Below are positions 1-8,464 of a DNA stretch of 64,000 nt, piece by piece. This stretch comes from JACOTK01 sp963743945 (GTDB lineage: Bacteria > Actinomycetota > Acidimicrobiia > Acidimicrobiales > CADCSY01), in contig CAVURO010000004.1 in NCBI GenBank assembly GCA_963743945.1, positions 174,394-238,393 on the forward strand, written 5' to 3'. How positions within the stretch are numbered: the first letter of the stretch is position 1; the number at the start of each line of letters is the position of its first letter. Position numbers and translations under genes: made by a program. Under the pieces are notes generated by a model. That model searched no databases, was not told the origin of the DNA, and worked only from the letters and a program-made list of their open reading frames with translations.

Positions 1-643
1 ACATCAGCTCCAGGTCGCGGCGGGTCTCGCCCGCACCCGCACGATCCGCCTTGTTGATCACGAACAGATCGGCGATCTCCAACAGACCGGCCTTGTTCGC
101 CTGCACCGCGTCACCCCACCCGGGGTTGACGACCACCACGGTGGTGTCGGCCGAGCCGGCGATCTCGACCTCCACCTGGCCGACGCCCACGGTCTCGACC
201 AGCACCCAGGGCTTGGCGGCGGCATCGAGCACACGAATCGCCTGAGGCGTGGCCAGGGAGAGCCCCCCGAGGTGACCACGGGTGGCCATGGATCGAATGA
301 AGACACCCGGGTCGAGGGCATGGTCCTGCATGCGCACCCGATCGCCCAGGATCGCTCCTCCCGAGAACGGCGACGACGGGTCGATGGCCAACACCGCCAC
401 CTCCTGGCCGGTGGCTCGAACCTCGGCGATGAGGGCATTGGTCAGGGTGGACTTGCCCGCCCCCGGCGCGCCGGTGATGCCGACGGTGTACGCCGAGCCG
501 CCGTGGCCGAACGCGAGGCGACCCACCTCACGAGCCGGTGCTCCGCCCTCCTCGACGAGCGTGAGGGCACGGGCAAGCGCTGCCCGGTCTCCGCCGCGAG
601 CGGCGTCGACGAGTTGACGGGGGTCACGGCCGCGCGTTGCCAT
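1..643 (-). CDS. meaB: MeaB/ArgK-family G3E GTPase, 3' end cut by window edge
   Basis: Reading leftwards from the ATG at 643, the frame stays open to base 1, so the C-terminus lies outside the window. The visible 214 residues hold a Walker A motif (GITGAPGAGKST, about residues 55-66), the switch segment VLAIDPSSPFSGGAILGDRVRM, and VETVGVGQVEVEI followed by an NKAD-type guanine-specificity motif near residue 200. This order is typical of the chaperone GTPase that protects and reloads methylmalonyl-CoA mutase with adenosylcobalamin. The mutase is not in view. Identity is secure from motifs; the physiological partner is inferred. Confidence 0.9.
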   Translation of the reverse strand, partial: MATRGRDPRQLVDAARGGDRAALARALTLVEEGGAPAREVGRLAFGHGGSAYTVGITGAPGAGKSTLTNALIAEVRATGQEVAVLAIDPSSPFSGGAILGDRVRMQDHALDPGVFIRSMATRGHLGGLSLATPQAIRVLDAAAKPWVLVETVGVGQVEVEIAGSADTTVVVVNPGWGDAVQANKAGLLEIADLFVINKADRAGAGETRRDLELM

Positions 644-706
644 GGTGTGGTTGGTCTCTCCTCGAAAGTCGGACGGTCGACCGTGCAGGCGGAAGACGCC
701 GACAGG

Positions 707-961
707 TCAGGAGGCGATGTCGCCCAGGGCCGCCGTCGAGACTTCCACCACTTCGGTCACACCTTCAACTCGATCACGCAGGATGCGCTCCACGCCTGCC
801 TTGAGGGTCTGCGCCGAGGACGAGCAGCCGACGCAGGCGCCGATGAGCTCGACGGTCACCACACCGGTCTCCTCGTTGACGTCGTGCAGGACGATGTCGC
901 CGCCGTCGGCCTGGAGCGCCGGGCGCATCACATCAATGGTCTGGAGGACTTTGTCTCTCAT
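707..961 (-). CDS. NifU-like C-terminal domain protein (Fe-S scaffold type)
   Basis: An 84-residue protein consisting of a single NifU C-terminal domain. It has the redox/cluster-binding pair in GACVGCSSSAQ (Cys43 and Cys46) and the family start LQADGGDIVL. Proteins of this type hold or deliver Fe-S clusters in the cytoplasm. The frame is open further upstream, but the ATG at 961 follows a purine-rich GAGAGAAG at good spacing and gives the usual length of the stand-alone family, so I chose it. It lies 63 bp upstream of meaB on the same strand and may be co-transcribed with it. Confidence 0.85.
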   Translation of the reverse strand: MRDKVLQTIDVMRPALQADGGDIVLHDVNEETGVVTVELIGACVGCSSSAQTLKAGVERILRDRVEGVTEVVEVSTAALGDIAS

Positions 962-1135
962 GTCGCTTCTCTCATCGTGGGTGATCGGGGCTCGGGCTGT
1001 ACGAAGGTCGGCTGTCAACATCCCCATTGTCGCCGTCCGGGGCACCAAGAACAACACCGCGGTCTCCGGGAGTGTTCCCCGGACCAACTCGCCTACGATG
1101 ACCCGGCAAATCGAAACCTCGAGAGGAGTGATCAC

Positions 1136-1558
1136 ATGCACCGTTTCCTGCGATCAGGGTTGGCCGGCGGCGGGGCCGTGGCGATTGCTCTTGCTCTCGG
1201 GGCCTGTGGTGCCGATCAGAACCCCACGCTGGACGCCGATCAAACCACCAGGCCGTCCGACGGTGTGACGACCTCGAGCACCCTTGCGCCGAACGTGAAG
1301 CGCTTCGTCGTGTCGGTGACGGGGAACAAGGTGGATGGAGGCCCACAGGTCCTCGAGGTCAAGGTGGGTGATCCGGTCCGCGTCGAGGTCACCAGCGACA
1401 CGGCCAACGAGGTGCACGTGCACGGCTACGACCTCACGGGCACCCTCGACCCGGCCAAGACCACCCGCATCGACCTGGTCGCCGACAAGGCCGGGCAGTG
1501 GGAGATCGAGCTCCACGACGGCAACGTCCTGTTGGCCACCCTGCGGGTCGACCCCTGA
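1136..1558 (+). CDS. Lipoprotein with cupredoxin-like domain
   Basis: A 140-residue exported protein. Residues 1-24 form a lipoprotein signal ending in a lipobox (ALGAC, Cys24). A threonine/serine-rich linker follows, and then a beta-rich domain with EVHVHGYD and WEIELHDG, the pattern seen in small cupredoxin-like secreted proteins. The ATG at 1136 follows GAGAGGAG. The stop codon overlaps the ATG of the next gene (TGATG), so the two are translationally coupled. A periplasmic or cell-surface metal-related role is plausible but not shown: the canonical full set of copper ligands is not obvious. Confidence 0.75.
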   Translation: MHRFLRSGLAGGGAVAIALALGACGADQNPTLDADQTTRPSDGVTTSSTLAPNVKRFVVSVTGNKVDGGPQVLEVKVGDPVRVEVTSDTANEVHVHGYDLTGTLDPAKTTRIDLVADKAGQWEIELHDGNVLLATLRVDP

Positions 1559-2880
1559 TGCAGCTCGGGGCCGTCCTGGCCCACGGGGTCGGCGGACGCT
1601 CCGACCTGCCCCTCCCTGTTTGGCTCTTCGCCTACGGCGCAGGCTCCGCCCTGTTGATCTCGTTCGTGACGCTGCACATCCTGTGGCGACGACCCCGTCT
1701 CGACACGTTGAGCGCCGGGGTCTCCGCTCCGGCCTGGATGGCGACCGTGGTGCGTCCGGCAGCCTTCATCACACGCGCCCTCGGCCTCGTCGCGTTCGGG
1801 GTGGTGCTCGCCGCCGCATGGTTCGGCGACGAGAGCCCTGCGGCGAACATCGCACCGATCCTGGTGTACGTGATCTTCTGGGTGGGTCTGCAGGCAGGCT
1901 CGTTCCTCCTCGGCGACATCTGGTCACGCCTCAGCCCGTGGGACACGTTGGCTCTCGGCTTCGAGAAGCTTCGCCGTCCTCACCGGGCCGGGCCAGGTGG
2001 GACGGGGACGGGTGGAACGCACTGGCCGGCGGCAGTGGGCATCGCCGGCTTCGTCTGGATGGAGCTCTGCTATCACGACCCGTCATCGCCACGGGTCCTC
2101 GGGGTGGCGCTCGCCCTCTACAGCTTGGCGATGGCAGTCGTCGTCGCCCGTCACGGCAGGGCAGGACTTCGTACCGCCGACCCGTTTGCCGCCTGGTTCG
2201 CCCTGCTCGGCGCGATGGCACCGTTCTTTCGAGACGACCACGGCGCGTTGCGACTGCGTTGGCCCTTCACCGGTCTCGCCTCCGTACGTCCACGATCGGG
2301 AACCCTCGGGCTCGTCATGGTCGTGTTGGGTTCCACGGCTTTCGACGGCCTGTCACGCACGGCCTGGTGGCGCGACCTCGCTGCGGGCCGGACCGGGTGG
2401 GGTGCAACGGCGGTGGCGACACTGGGCCTTGCCGCGACGGTGGCGGCCATGGTCGCCATCTATGTCGCCTCCATGAGCGCTGCAGGCCGGATCAGCGGTC
2501 GAGGACCCGCCGATCTCCGGGTGGCCTTTCTTTCGTCGCTCGTTCCCATAGCGTTGGCCTATGCGATCGGCCACTACTTCAGCCTCTTCGTGTTCGAGGG
2601 CCAACAGGCCATCGCGATGGCCTCGGACCCGCTCGGCAGGGGATGGGACCTGTTCGGGACCATCGACTGGGCCATCAACTACCGGCTTCTCTCGACCGAC
2701 GTCATCGCGTGGGTCCAGGTGAGCGCCATCGTGACCGGCCACGTCGCCGGCGTCGTCGTCGCCCATGACCGTGCCGTATCGAGGTTCGAGCTCGCCACGG
2801 CAACCCGCAGCCAACTTCCCCTGCTCGCCGTGATGGTCGCCTACACCGTTGGCGGCCTCGCTCTGCTGTTGGGAGCCTGA
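1558..2880 (+). CDS. Multi-pass integral membrane protein, function unknown
   Basis: About 440 residues with roughly ten hydrophobic segments (for example around residues 20-40, 70-95, 105-125, 190-215, 280-310, 400-440). It opens with AHGVGGRSDLPLPVWLFAYG and has conserved-looking polar motifs such as RDDHGALRLRWP between helices. It starts on the stop codon of the cupredoxin-like lipoprotein and is followed 4 bp later by a small membrane protein, so the three form one operon. I recall similar actinobacterial proteins carrying the annotation 'fenitrothion hydrolase', but nothing in the sequence proves an enzymatic role. I leave it as a membrane protein of unknown function. Confidence 0.7.
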   Translation: MQLGAVLAHGVGGRSDLPLPVWLFAYGAGSALLISFVTLHILWRRPRLDTLSAGVSAPAWMATVVRPAAFITRALGLVAFGVVLAAAWFGDESPAANIAPILVYVIFWVGLQAGSFLLGDIWSRLSPWDTLALGFEKLRRPHRAGPGGTGTGGTHWPAAVGIAGFVWMELCYHDPSSPRVLGVALALYSLAMAVVVARHGRAGLRTADPFAAWFALLGAMAPFFRDDHGALRLRWPFTGLASVRPRSGTLGLVMVVLGSTAFDGLSRTAWWRDLAAGRTGWGATAVATLGLAATVAAMVAIYVASMSAAGRISGRGPADLRVAFLSSLVPIALAYAIGHYFSLFVFEGQQAIAMASDPLGRGWDLFGTIDWAINYRLLSTDVIAWVQVSAIVTGHVAGVVVAHDRAVSRFELATATRSQLPLLAVMVAYTVGGLALLLGA

Positions 2881-2884
2881 GACC

Positions 2885-3130
2885 ATGATGCCGTTGATCG
2901 CCCATCAGGGAGGCTGGGACGAGGCCATCTACGTGGCCGTTCCGCTCGTGGTCTTCGCCGCGCTGCTGCGCATCGCGAAGGGGCGAGCCCAGCGCGAGGC
3001 GGACGCGGAGCACTTGGCCCGGCATTCGGACGACGCCGTCGAAGCGGCCGCGTCGCCGGTCACGGAGGACCCACGACCTCGCGACGAGTCCCGGGCTTCC
3101 TCACCGGTCGACCCCGACCTGCCGATCTAG
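2885..3130 (+). CDS. Small single-span membrane protein
   Basis: An 81-residue protein with one predicted transmembrane helix (AIYVAVPLVVFAALLRIA) after a short N-terminus, followed by a charged, proline-rich cytoplasmic tail. It begins 4 bp after the preceding membrane protein and is probably an accessory part of the same operon. A second ATG at 2888 is equally usable. No recognised domain. Confidence 0.6.
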   Translation: MMPLIAHQGGWDEAIYVAVPLVVFAALLRIAKGRAQREADAEHLARHSDDAVEAAASPVTEDPRPRDESRASSPVDPDLPI

Positions 3131-3135
3131 CACCC

Positions 3136-4683
3136 GTGGCCCACATTCTGCGTCGTTGCCCTCTCGACGAGGAGTTGCTCGAACGATGGGTCAGGCCACG
3201 GGACGACCTGGTCGCCGAGCGCCTGAGCGCACGAACGCACTCGGATGGCCACACGGCGGCGACCTGGACCTTCGAGGCCGTGCACGGCCCGGTCCGACGA
3301 TATCGCCGGACCGTGACCGCCGAGGGCGACCGGCTCACGGTCGCCACGGACTATGCACTCGGCATTCCGTACTTCGGATGGCTCGTGGCCCTTCCCTTTC
3401 GTCGCACGATGGCGCGTCCACCGGCGTCCGAGGGTGAGGGGGGTCGACAGCCCTGGTGGGCGCCCCCCGATCGTCTGGACCACCGAGGTGCAGCGGTGCT
3501 CGCCACGCTGGCCGCCGCCACGCTGATGTCGGGCTACCTCGGAACGCTCATCACCCAGACGATCACCTACGTCGCCGACGACTTCGGGCTCGACACCACG
3601 CATCGGCAAAGCCTGGTGCTCGCGTTCCTGCGCACCGGCATCGTCATCGCACTCGCGCTGACGACCATGGCCGATCGAGTCGGCCGACGGCGGGTGCTCA
3701 TCTGGACCGCAGCGGCGGGCTCGTTGGCGGGCGGGCTCGGGGCGCTGGCCCCGCAGCTGGAGTGGCTGATCGGCGCACAGCTCATCTCGCGGGCCATGGC
3801 CACCGCGCTCGCGGTGATCATCGGCGTGGTCGCCGCCGAGGAGATGCCCAAGGGTTCGCGCGCCTACGCCGCGAGCCTGCTGGCCATGAGCGCGGCGCTC
3901 GGGGCGGGACTGTGCGTCATGCTCCTCCCCCTCGCCGATCTCGGCACAAACGGGTGGCGCCTGATCCATGGTCTCGTGATCCTGGGGCTCCCGCTGTCCT
4001 TCTCGATCTCGAGGCACCTGCCGGAATCCCGCCGCTTCGTCGCACCCCATCGCGAGGTCTCGCTCTCGGGACACGGCAGGAGGTTGGTCCTCCTTGCGGT
4101 CTCCGGCGTGCTGCTCCTCTCCTTTGCGACCCCTGCTTCGCAGTTCCAGAACGAGTTCCTGCGTGACGAACGGGGCATGTCGGCCGCGGCGATCAGCCTC
4201 TTCACCCTGCTGACGGTGACCCCCGCAGGCATCGGCCTCGTGATCGGCGGCCACCTTGCGGACACCCGGGGGCGTCGCCGAATCGGCGCCGTGGGCGTGG
4301 TCGGCGGCACCTTGTTGACCCTCGGCATCTACTTTGCCGAGGGATGGGCGATGTGGGCGTGGTCCCTGGTGGCGGGCATCGTGGGCGGACTGGCCATTCC
4401 GGTCCTTGCGGTCTACGGTCCCGAGCTGTTCCCCACCTCGTTGCGCGGAAGGGCAAACGGCATCATCACGCTCTTCAACGTCATCGGCAGCGTTGTGGGG
4501 CTCCTCATCGGTGGCGTGCTGGCCGATCATCTGGGCCTGAGCAGGGGCCTCGCGGTCCTGGCCGTCGGGCCCCTGATCCTGGGGGTGCTGTTCGTCACCC
4601 TGTATCCCGAGACGGCACGGCTCGACCTCGACGAGCTCAACCCCGAGGACCGTCCCGCCCTGCCGCCGGCACACCAGGGCTGA
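3136..4683 (+). CDS. MFS transporter with soluble N-terminal extension
   Basis: 515 residues from a GTG start just after the upstream stop. Residues 1 to about 105 are soluble and contain a SRPBCC-like or uncharacterised segment (WTFEAVHGPVRRYRRTVTAEGD). From about residue 115 there are some 12 transmembrane helices of the major facilitator superfamily, with the loop 2-3 motif MADRVGRRRVLI and its repeat LADTRGRRRIGAV after helix 8. It resembles sugar/organic-acid or drug MFS carriers; the substrate cannot be read from sequence. The fused soluble N-terminus is unusual for the superfamily. Confidence 0.85.
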   Translation: MAHILRRCPLDEELLERWVRPRDDLVAERLSARTHSDGHTAATWTFEAVHGPVRRYRRTVTAEGDRLTVATDYALGIPYFGWLVALPFRRTMARPPASEGEGGRQPWWAPPDRLDHRGAAVLATLAAATLMSGYLGTLITQTITYVADDFGLDTTHRQSLVLAFLRTGIVIALALTTMADRVGRRRVLIWTAAAGSLAGGLGALAPQLEWLIGAQLISRAMATALAVIIGVVAAEEMPKGSRAYAASLLAMSAALGAGLCVMLLPLADLGTNGWRLIHGLVILGLPLSFSISRHLPESRRFVAPHREVSLSGHGRRLVLLAVSGVLLLSFATPASQFQNEFLRDERGMSAAAISLFTLLTVTPAGIGLVIGGHLADTRGRRRIGAVGVVGGTLLTLGIYFAEGWAMWAWSLVAGIVGGLAIPVLAVYGPELFPTSLRGRANGIITLFNVIGSVVGLLIGGVLADHLGLSRGLAVLAVGPLILGVLFVTLYPETARLDLDELNPEDRPALPPAHQG

Positions 4684-4747
4684 GACGACGACCTCCCGCC
4701 GCACCCGATGGCGAGCGCGGGACGGGATCAGATCGGCGTGGGACGGG

Positions 4748-5326
4748 TCAGACCGACGTGAGCCAGGCGCGGACCATCGCCGTGATCGCCTCATCGGCGC
4801 CCGAGAGATCGTGGCGTGCGCCCTCGACCCATTCGATCGTGACCGGACCGGGAATGGCCTCGACCGCAGCAGTCAGCTCCTCGGGAGTGCCGAAGGGGTC
4901 ACGGGTTCCCGAGATGAACAGGCACGGTAGGTTCAGACGGGGAAAGTGCTCGACGCGGAGACGTTCGGGCTTTCCCGGTGGGTGCAGCGGATAGCTGATC
5001 AGCACGAGACCCTTGGACGCCAGGCCCTCGGCCACCGCCATCGAACAGATGCGCCCGCCCATGGACCGCCCGCCCAGCACGACCCGCTCGGGATCGACGC
5101 CGGTCCGGCCGGTCAGATCGCCGACGGCTTCGACCACGGCCGCAATCAGCTTCGGAGCCCGATCGGGCGCCTTTCGGCCCTCGCGTCGATAGGGAAAATC
5201 GAGTCGGCACACGTGCAGGGGTGCGACCCCCTCCTCGATGGCCACGAGCGTGTGGTGGTCGCGGTCGCTCCCCGCTCCGGGCGTGAGCAGCAGGGCTTCT
5301 GCTGCGCCGGCGCCTGATCGGCTCAT
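4748..5326 (-). CDS. Alpha/beta-hydrolase (KAT11/dienelactone-hydrolase-like)
   Basis: 192 residues. The fold's nucleophile elbow is GGRSMGGR (Ser about residue 88), the acid is in SGTRDPFG, and the His is in EGARHDLSG, so the catalytic triad is complete. It begins with LLTPGAGSDRDHHTL, which matches small cytosolic alpha/beta hydrolases of the COG3571 type. Its start overlaps the stop of the upstream J-domain gene by four bases (ATGA), indicating a two-gene operon. Substrate unknown. Confidence 0.8.
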   Translation of the reverse strand: MSRSGAGAAEALLLTPGAGSDRDHHTLVAIEEGVAPLHVCRLDFPYRREGRKAPDRAPKLIAAVVEAVGDLTGRTGVDPERVVLGGRSMGGRICSMAVAEGLASKGLVLISYPLHPPGKPERLRVEHFPRLNLPCLFISGTRDPFGTPEELTAAVEAIPGPVTIEWVEGARHDLSGADEAITAMVRAWLTSV

Positions 5327-6087
5327 GAACCTCGGGCCTCGTCACGTGCGAGCAAATCGTCGAGCAGGATGCTCCGCGCGTCGGCAAGTTCGACGATGCG
5401 TTGGCCCGCGTCCTCCGTCACGCCGCCGTGATCGGGGTGCGCCTCTCGCAGGAGCTCACGAAACCGGCGCTGGATGTCCTTACGAGTCGGCGTCTCGCGA
5501 ACGTCGAGGTCCACCTCCACGTCATCGGCGAATCGAAGCGTCACGAGCGCCCACGCCAAGGGATCGCCGAGCACGATCGAAAGCTCCGACCGGGCGCCGG
5601 AGCCGCCGGAGCCGCCGGACAGATAGGCGAACAACAACGCGTCGACGGGTCCCTGCCAGGTGATCGAGCGTCGAAGCAGGGGGACCACCTCCCTCCGGAC
5701 GGGGGGCGCCATCTCGCCGGCCGCGTACACCGCGCCGAGCACCTGCGAAGCGGGGCCGGCGTGGTCGTCGAAGGTCGCCTCCAGTCGTCCGTCCCGGTCG
5801 TGGAGGCGGTGGCGGCTGCGGGCGAGCCCGATGCGATCGACCTGAAAACGATGCCGCAGCCGGGGCTGGGCGATGCGCCGACCGCGCTCGACGTCGTGGA
5901 GGAGCTTCTGCAGCTCGGGGATCATCTCGGGGTCGAGGTCCTGGGCATGTGCCGCAACCACCGCCCCGAGCAGCAGGCCGCCGGCGCCGGGAGCCGGATC
6001 GGTGGGCAAGAGGCTGTGACCCAGGGCGACCCTGCGGGTGGGGGCAATCGGTCGACTGTGCCAGATCTCCAACTCCGCGAGCAGCAC
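5323..6087 (-). CDS. J-domain protein with large N-terminal region
   Basis: 254 residues. The last 70 carry a DnaJ J-domain with RKDIQRRFRELLREAHPDHG, including the HPD tripeptide that stimulates DnaK ATPase. The first 180 residues are not recognised and include a glycine-rich SGGSGGSG stretch. J-domains are normally N-terminal in DnaJ, so this C-terminal placement indicates a specialised co-chaperone rather than housekeeping DnaJ. It is coupled to the alpha/beta hydrolase by an ATGA overlap; the functional link is unknown. Confidence 0.75.
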   Translation of the reverse strand: MLLAELEIWHSRPIAPTRRVALGHSLLPTDPAPGAGGLLLGAVVAAHAQDLDPEMIPELQKLLHDVERGRRIAQPRLRHRFQVDRIGLARSRHRLHDRDGRLEATFDDHAGPASQVLGAVYAAGEMAPPVRREVVPLLRRSITWQGPVDALLFAYLSGGSGGSGARSELSIVLGDPLAWALVTLRFADDVEVDLDVRETPTRKDIQRRFRELLREAHPDHGGVTEDAGQRIVELADARSILLDDLLARDEARGS

Positions 6088-6138
6088 CTCACCACGGTAG
6101 CGGGAGGAACACGCTCGGCAGGCACCGCAAGCGGGCGC

Positions 6139-6247
6139 AGGTCGGCCGGTGGACAGGTCGGCCGGTGGACAGGTCGGCCGGTGGACAGGTCGGCCGGTGC
6201 AGGTCGGCCGGTGGCAGGTCAGCCGGTGTGCAGGTCAGCCGGTGTGC
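6139..6247. repeat. Tandem repeat, 16-bp unit, about six copies
   Basis: The unit GGTCGGCCGGTGGACA is repeated four times nearly perfectly and then in degenerate form (GTGCAGGTCAGCC). The tract lies in the upstream region of the J-domain gene. It also contains the stop codon of the S9 peptidase (6235), so repeat expansion has reached the last codons of that gene. Confidence 0.9.
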
Positions 6248-8388
6248 ACGTCGGGGCTCGCATCAAGGACGTGGCGCTCGAGGACGTGGCGCTCGAGAAA
6301 CGTCTCGACGCGTGCGAGCTCGTCCATCACCGTCTCCGGGCGACCCCACCCGTGGCCTTCGCCCTCGTAGAGGTGCAGCTCGACCGTGCGACCCAACGCT
6401 GCGAGCTGATCGGCGATGGCCTGCGATTGCGCAGGCGGGACGACCTTGTCGTCGAGGCCTTGGAGGATCAGGAGGGGGTCCACGATGTCGCCGGCACGAT
6501 TGACCGGTGAGCGGCGGCGATAGCGATCCTCCTGTTCGGGTAGGGGCCCCACCAGGGAGTCGAGATAGTGGGCCTCGAAGCGATGCGTGGTCAGCGCCAG
6601 ATCCACCAGGTCGGCGACCCCGTAGAGGTCCACGCCGGCAGCGCACAACCCGGGGTGCGACGCAAGCAGATTGAGCACGGTGAACCCGCCGGCGGAGCCA
6701 CCCATTACGACCAGACGCCGCCGGTCGCCCCAACCGTTGGCAACCGCCGCCCGCAGCCCTGCAGCGACATCGGTGACATCGAGCTCTCCCCATCGTCCCG
6801 CCAGAGCCTGGACGAAGGCACGACCGTGACCCGTTGAGCCGCGGTGATCGGGCACCAGCACGGCCCAGCCCCGTTCGACCCAGTACGCGATGCGTGCGTT
6901 GAACGACACGCCCCATTGGTCGGTCGGTCCCCCGTGCACCCATGCGATCAGCGGCGGCGCATGCCCGTCGGGCGCCGTGTCGTCGGGTGCCGTGTCGTCG
7001 GGCGCCGTGTCGTCGGGTGCCGTGTCGTCGGGCGCCGTGTCGTCGGGTGCCGGGTCGGCGGGGCCGGCGGGGCGTGGACGATACAGACGACCGGGGATCG
7101 ACGTGCCGTCGTCGCTCGCCCAGCGCACCACCTCGGGCTCCACGAGATCGGCCTCCTCGAAGCCCGCCACAGGACCGACCGCAAGCGTCTCACGGCTCGG
7201 GAGGTTGATCCCTTCCCAACCCACCACGCACGTCGGCGTTCGAGCACCGCTGCGCACGGCCACGAGACGATCGCCCTCCAGAGGATCGCCCACCCAGTGG
7301 AGGCCCCCGTGAAGGCCCCGGGACACCTGCCTCCGCAGGCCGGGCTCGTCCCCGTCGATCGCGACGATCTGCAGGGATCCGAAGCCATCCTCGTTGCGGC
7401 AGTAGGCAACCGAGGCGCTGTCGGGCGACCATGCCCATGAACGCTGTCCCTGACCCCACGACGGACCTCCGTGCTCGTTGGCCTCGACGACGAGGGGGAC
7501 GGGGTCGTCACCTTCGGGCCAACGACACCCCCATAGGTTGAGCCGACCACCCTCACCCGCGTCGCAGAGGAAGCCGAGCCAGTCGCCGTCAGGAGAGAAG
7601 CGCGGTTGTTGCACCTCCACGCCCTCACCGCCGGCGATCACCCTGGGCCCGCCGGATCCGTCGGCGCGACGAACCACGATGCGACTCGCATCCCACGGCA
7701 TGGCGGGCACATCCCACTCGTGCCATGCCACCCACACGCCGTCGGGGGACCACGTGGGGTCGAAGCAGAAATCGACGTCGCCCGAGAGGCGGACCGGGCC
7801 CGAGCCCCGATCATCCGAGCCCCGATCATCCGAGCCCTGATCATCCGAGCCCTGATCATCCGAGGCGATCGCCGACCCTGTGGGCCCGGTGGACCCGGTG
7901 GACCCGGTGGACCCCATCCCATCCATCACGTCGAGGCCGATGACCTCGACATGATGGGCGTCGACCACGTAGGCCACCGCCCGCGAATCGGGCGAGACCG
8001 AGGGAGCCGCCAGGAGGCCATCGGCGATGCATCGCGCAGGTCCTCCCCGGGCCGGCTGCAACCACAGGCCCCCGCCCTGCTCGCCGCCGCCTGCAGCGGC
8101 GTAGACCAGCGCGCTGCCGTTCGGCAGCCAGTCGAAAGCGCCGCCCCCATAGGCACGGGAGGGCACTGCCGATGGGGCCGAGGTCAAAACGGTCTCGGGG
8201 CCCCAACCGCCACCCGACCGACGTTCGCGAACCACCAGTGCGCCGCGCCCCGCCGTGGTGGCCAGGAAGGCGAGTCGGCGGCCGTCGCGTGAGAGACGGG
8301 GCTCGGCGACCACCCGCCCGTACGCGCACATGGCAGCCGAGATCCGCGGTGGTCCGGACCCGGCCATTCGATCGCCGGACTCGGCCAT
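6235..8388 (-). CDS. S9 family prolyl-oligopeptidase-like serine peptidase
   Basis: About 717 residues: an N-terminal beta-propeller with TolB-like FSPDGDW/WSPDG repeats, then an alpha/beta-hydrolase domain. The catalytic Ser is in GGSAGGF, the Asp in QGLDDKVVPP and the His in EGEGHGWGR, so the triad is complete, as in acylaminoacyl/dipeptidyl peptidases. Three low-complexity insertions come from DNA tandem repeats: a GST run, an SDDQG/SDDRG run, and five or six APDDT units just before the hydrolase domain. The start is uncertain: ATG 8388 was chosen as it precedes the conserved part, with GTG 8403 and a later ATG at 8331 as alternatives. It is divergent from the ABC ATPase gene. Confidence 0.8.
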   Translation of the reverse strand: MAESGDRMAGSGPPRISAAMCAYGRVVAEPRLSRDGRRLAFLATTAGRGALVVRERRSGGGWGPETVLTSAPSAVPSRAYGGGAFDWLPNGSALVYAAAGGGEQGGGLWLQPARGGPARCIADGLLAAPSVSPDSRAVAYVVDAHHVEVIGLDVMDGMGSTGSTGSTGPTGSAIASDDQGSDDQGSDDRGSDDRGSGPVRLSGDVDFCFDPTWSPDGVWVAWHEWDVPAMPWDASRIVVRRADGSGGPRVIAGGEGVEVQQPRFSPDGDWLGFLCDAGEGGRLNLWGCRWPEGDDPVPLVVEANEHGGPSWGQGQRSWAWSPDSASVAYCRNEDGFGSLQIVAIDGDEPGLRRQVSRGLHGGLHWVGDPLEGDRLVAVRSGARTPTCVVGWEGINLPSRETLAVGPVAGFEEADLVEPEVVRWASDDGTSIPGRLYRPRPAGPADPAPDDTAPDDTAPDDTAPDDTAPDDTAPDGHAPPLIAWVHGGPTDQWGVSFNARIAYWVERGWAVLVPDHRGSTGHGRAFVQALAGRWGELDVTDVAAGLRAAVANGWGDRRRLVVMGGSAGGFTVLNLLASHPGLCAAGVDLYGVADLVDLALTTHRFEAHYLDSLVGPLPEQEDRYRRRSPVNRAGDIVDPLLILQGLDDKVVPPAQSQAIADQLAALGRTVELHLYEGEGHGWGRPETVMDELARVETFLERHVLERHVLDASPDVHTG
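6966..7052. repeat. In-frame 15-bp tandem repeat inside the S9 peptidase gene
   Basis: About six copies of GTCGTCGGGYGCCGT, where the Y position alternates between T and C from copy to copy. On the coding strand this gives repeated Ala-Pro-Asp-Asp-Thr. The alternating T/C suggests that a 30-bp unit was amplified after an initial duplication. It encodes an acidic linker between propeller and hydrolase domains. Confidence 0.9.
7801..7917. repeat. Two in-frame tandem repeats (15 bp x4, 9 bp x3) in the S9 peptidase gene
   Basis: At 7801-7863 four copies of CCCCGATCATCCGAG, two of them with T for the fourth C, encode SDDRG/SDDQG. At about 7885-7912 three copies of CCCGGTGGA encode GST. Both units keep the reading frame. 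They create a disordered loop within the propeller. Confidence 0.85.
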
Positions 8389-8464
8389 TTGATCGTTCGA
8401 CACCCCGAGATCATGGCCGAAAGTCTCGTGACACGGCGGCGGGTCATCGCTAGGGTCGCTGTGC

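Noticed and set aside
272..1558. A 428-codon plus-strand open frame across the first 1.5 kb
   Set aside because: Its first 288 codons are antisense to meaB and the NifU-like gene; only the part from 1136 encodes a recognisable protein.
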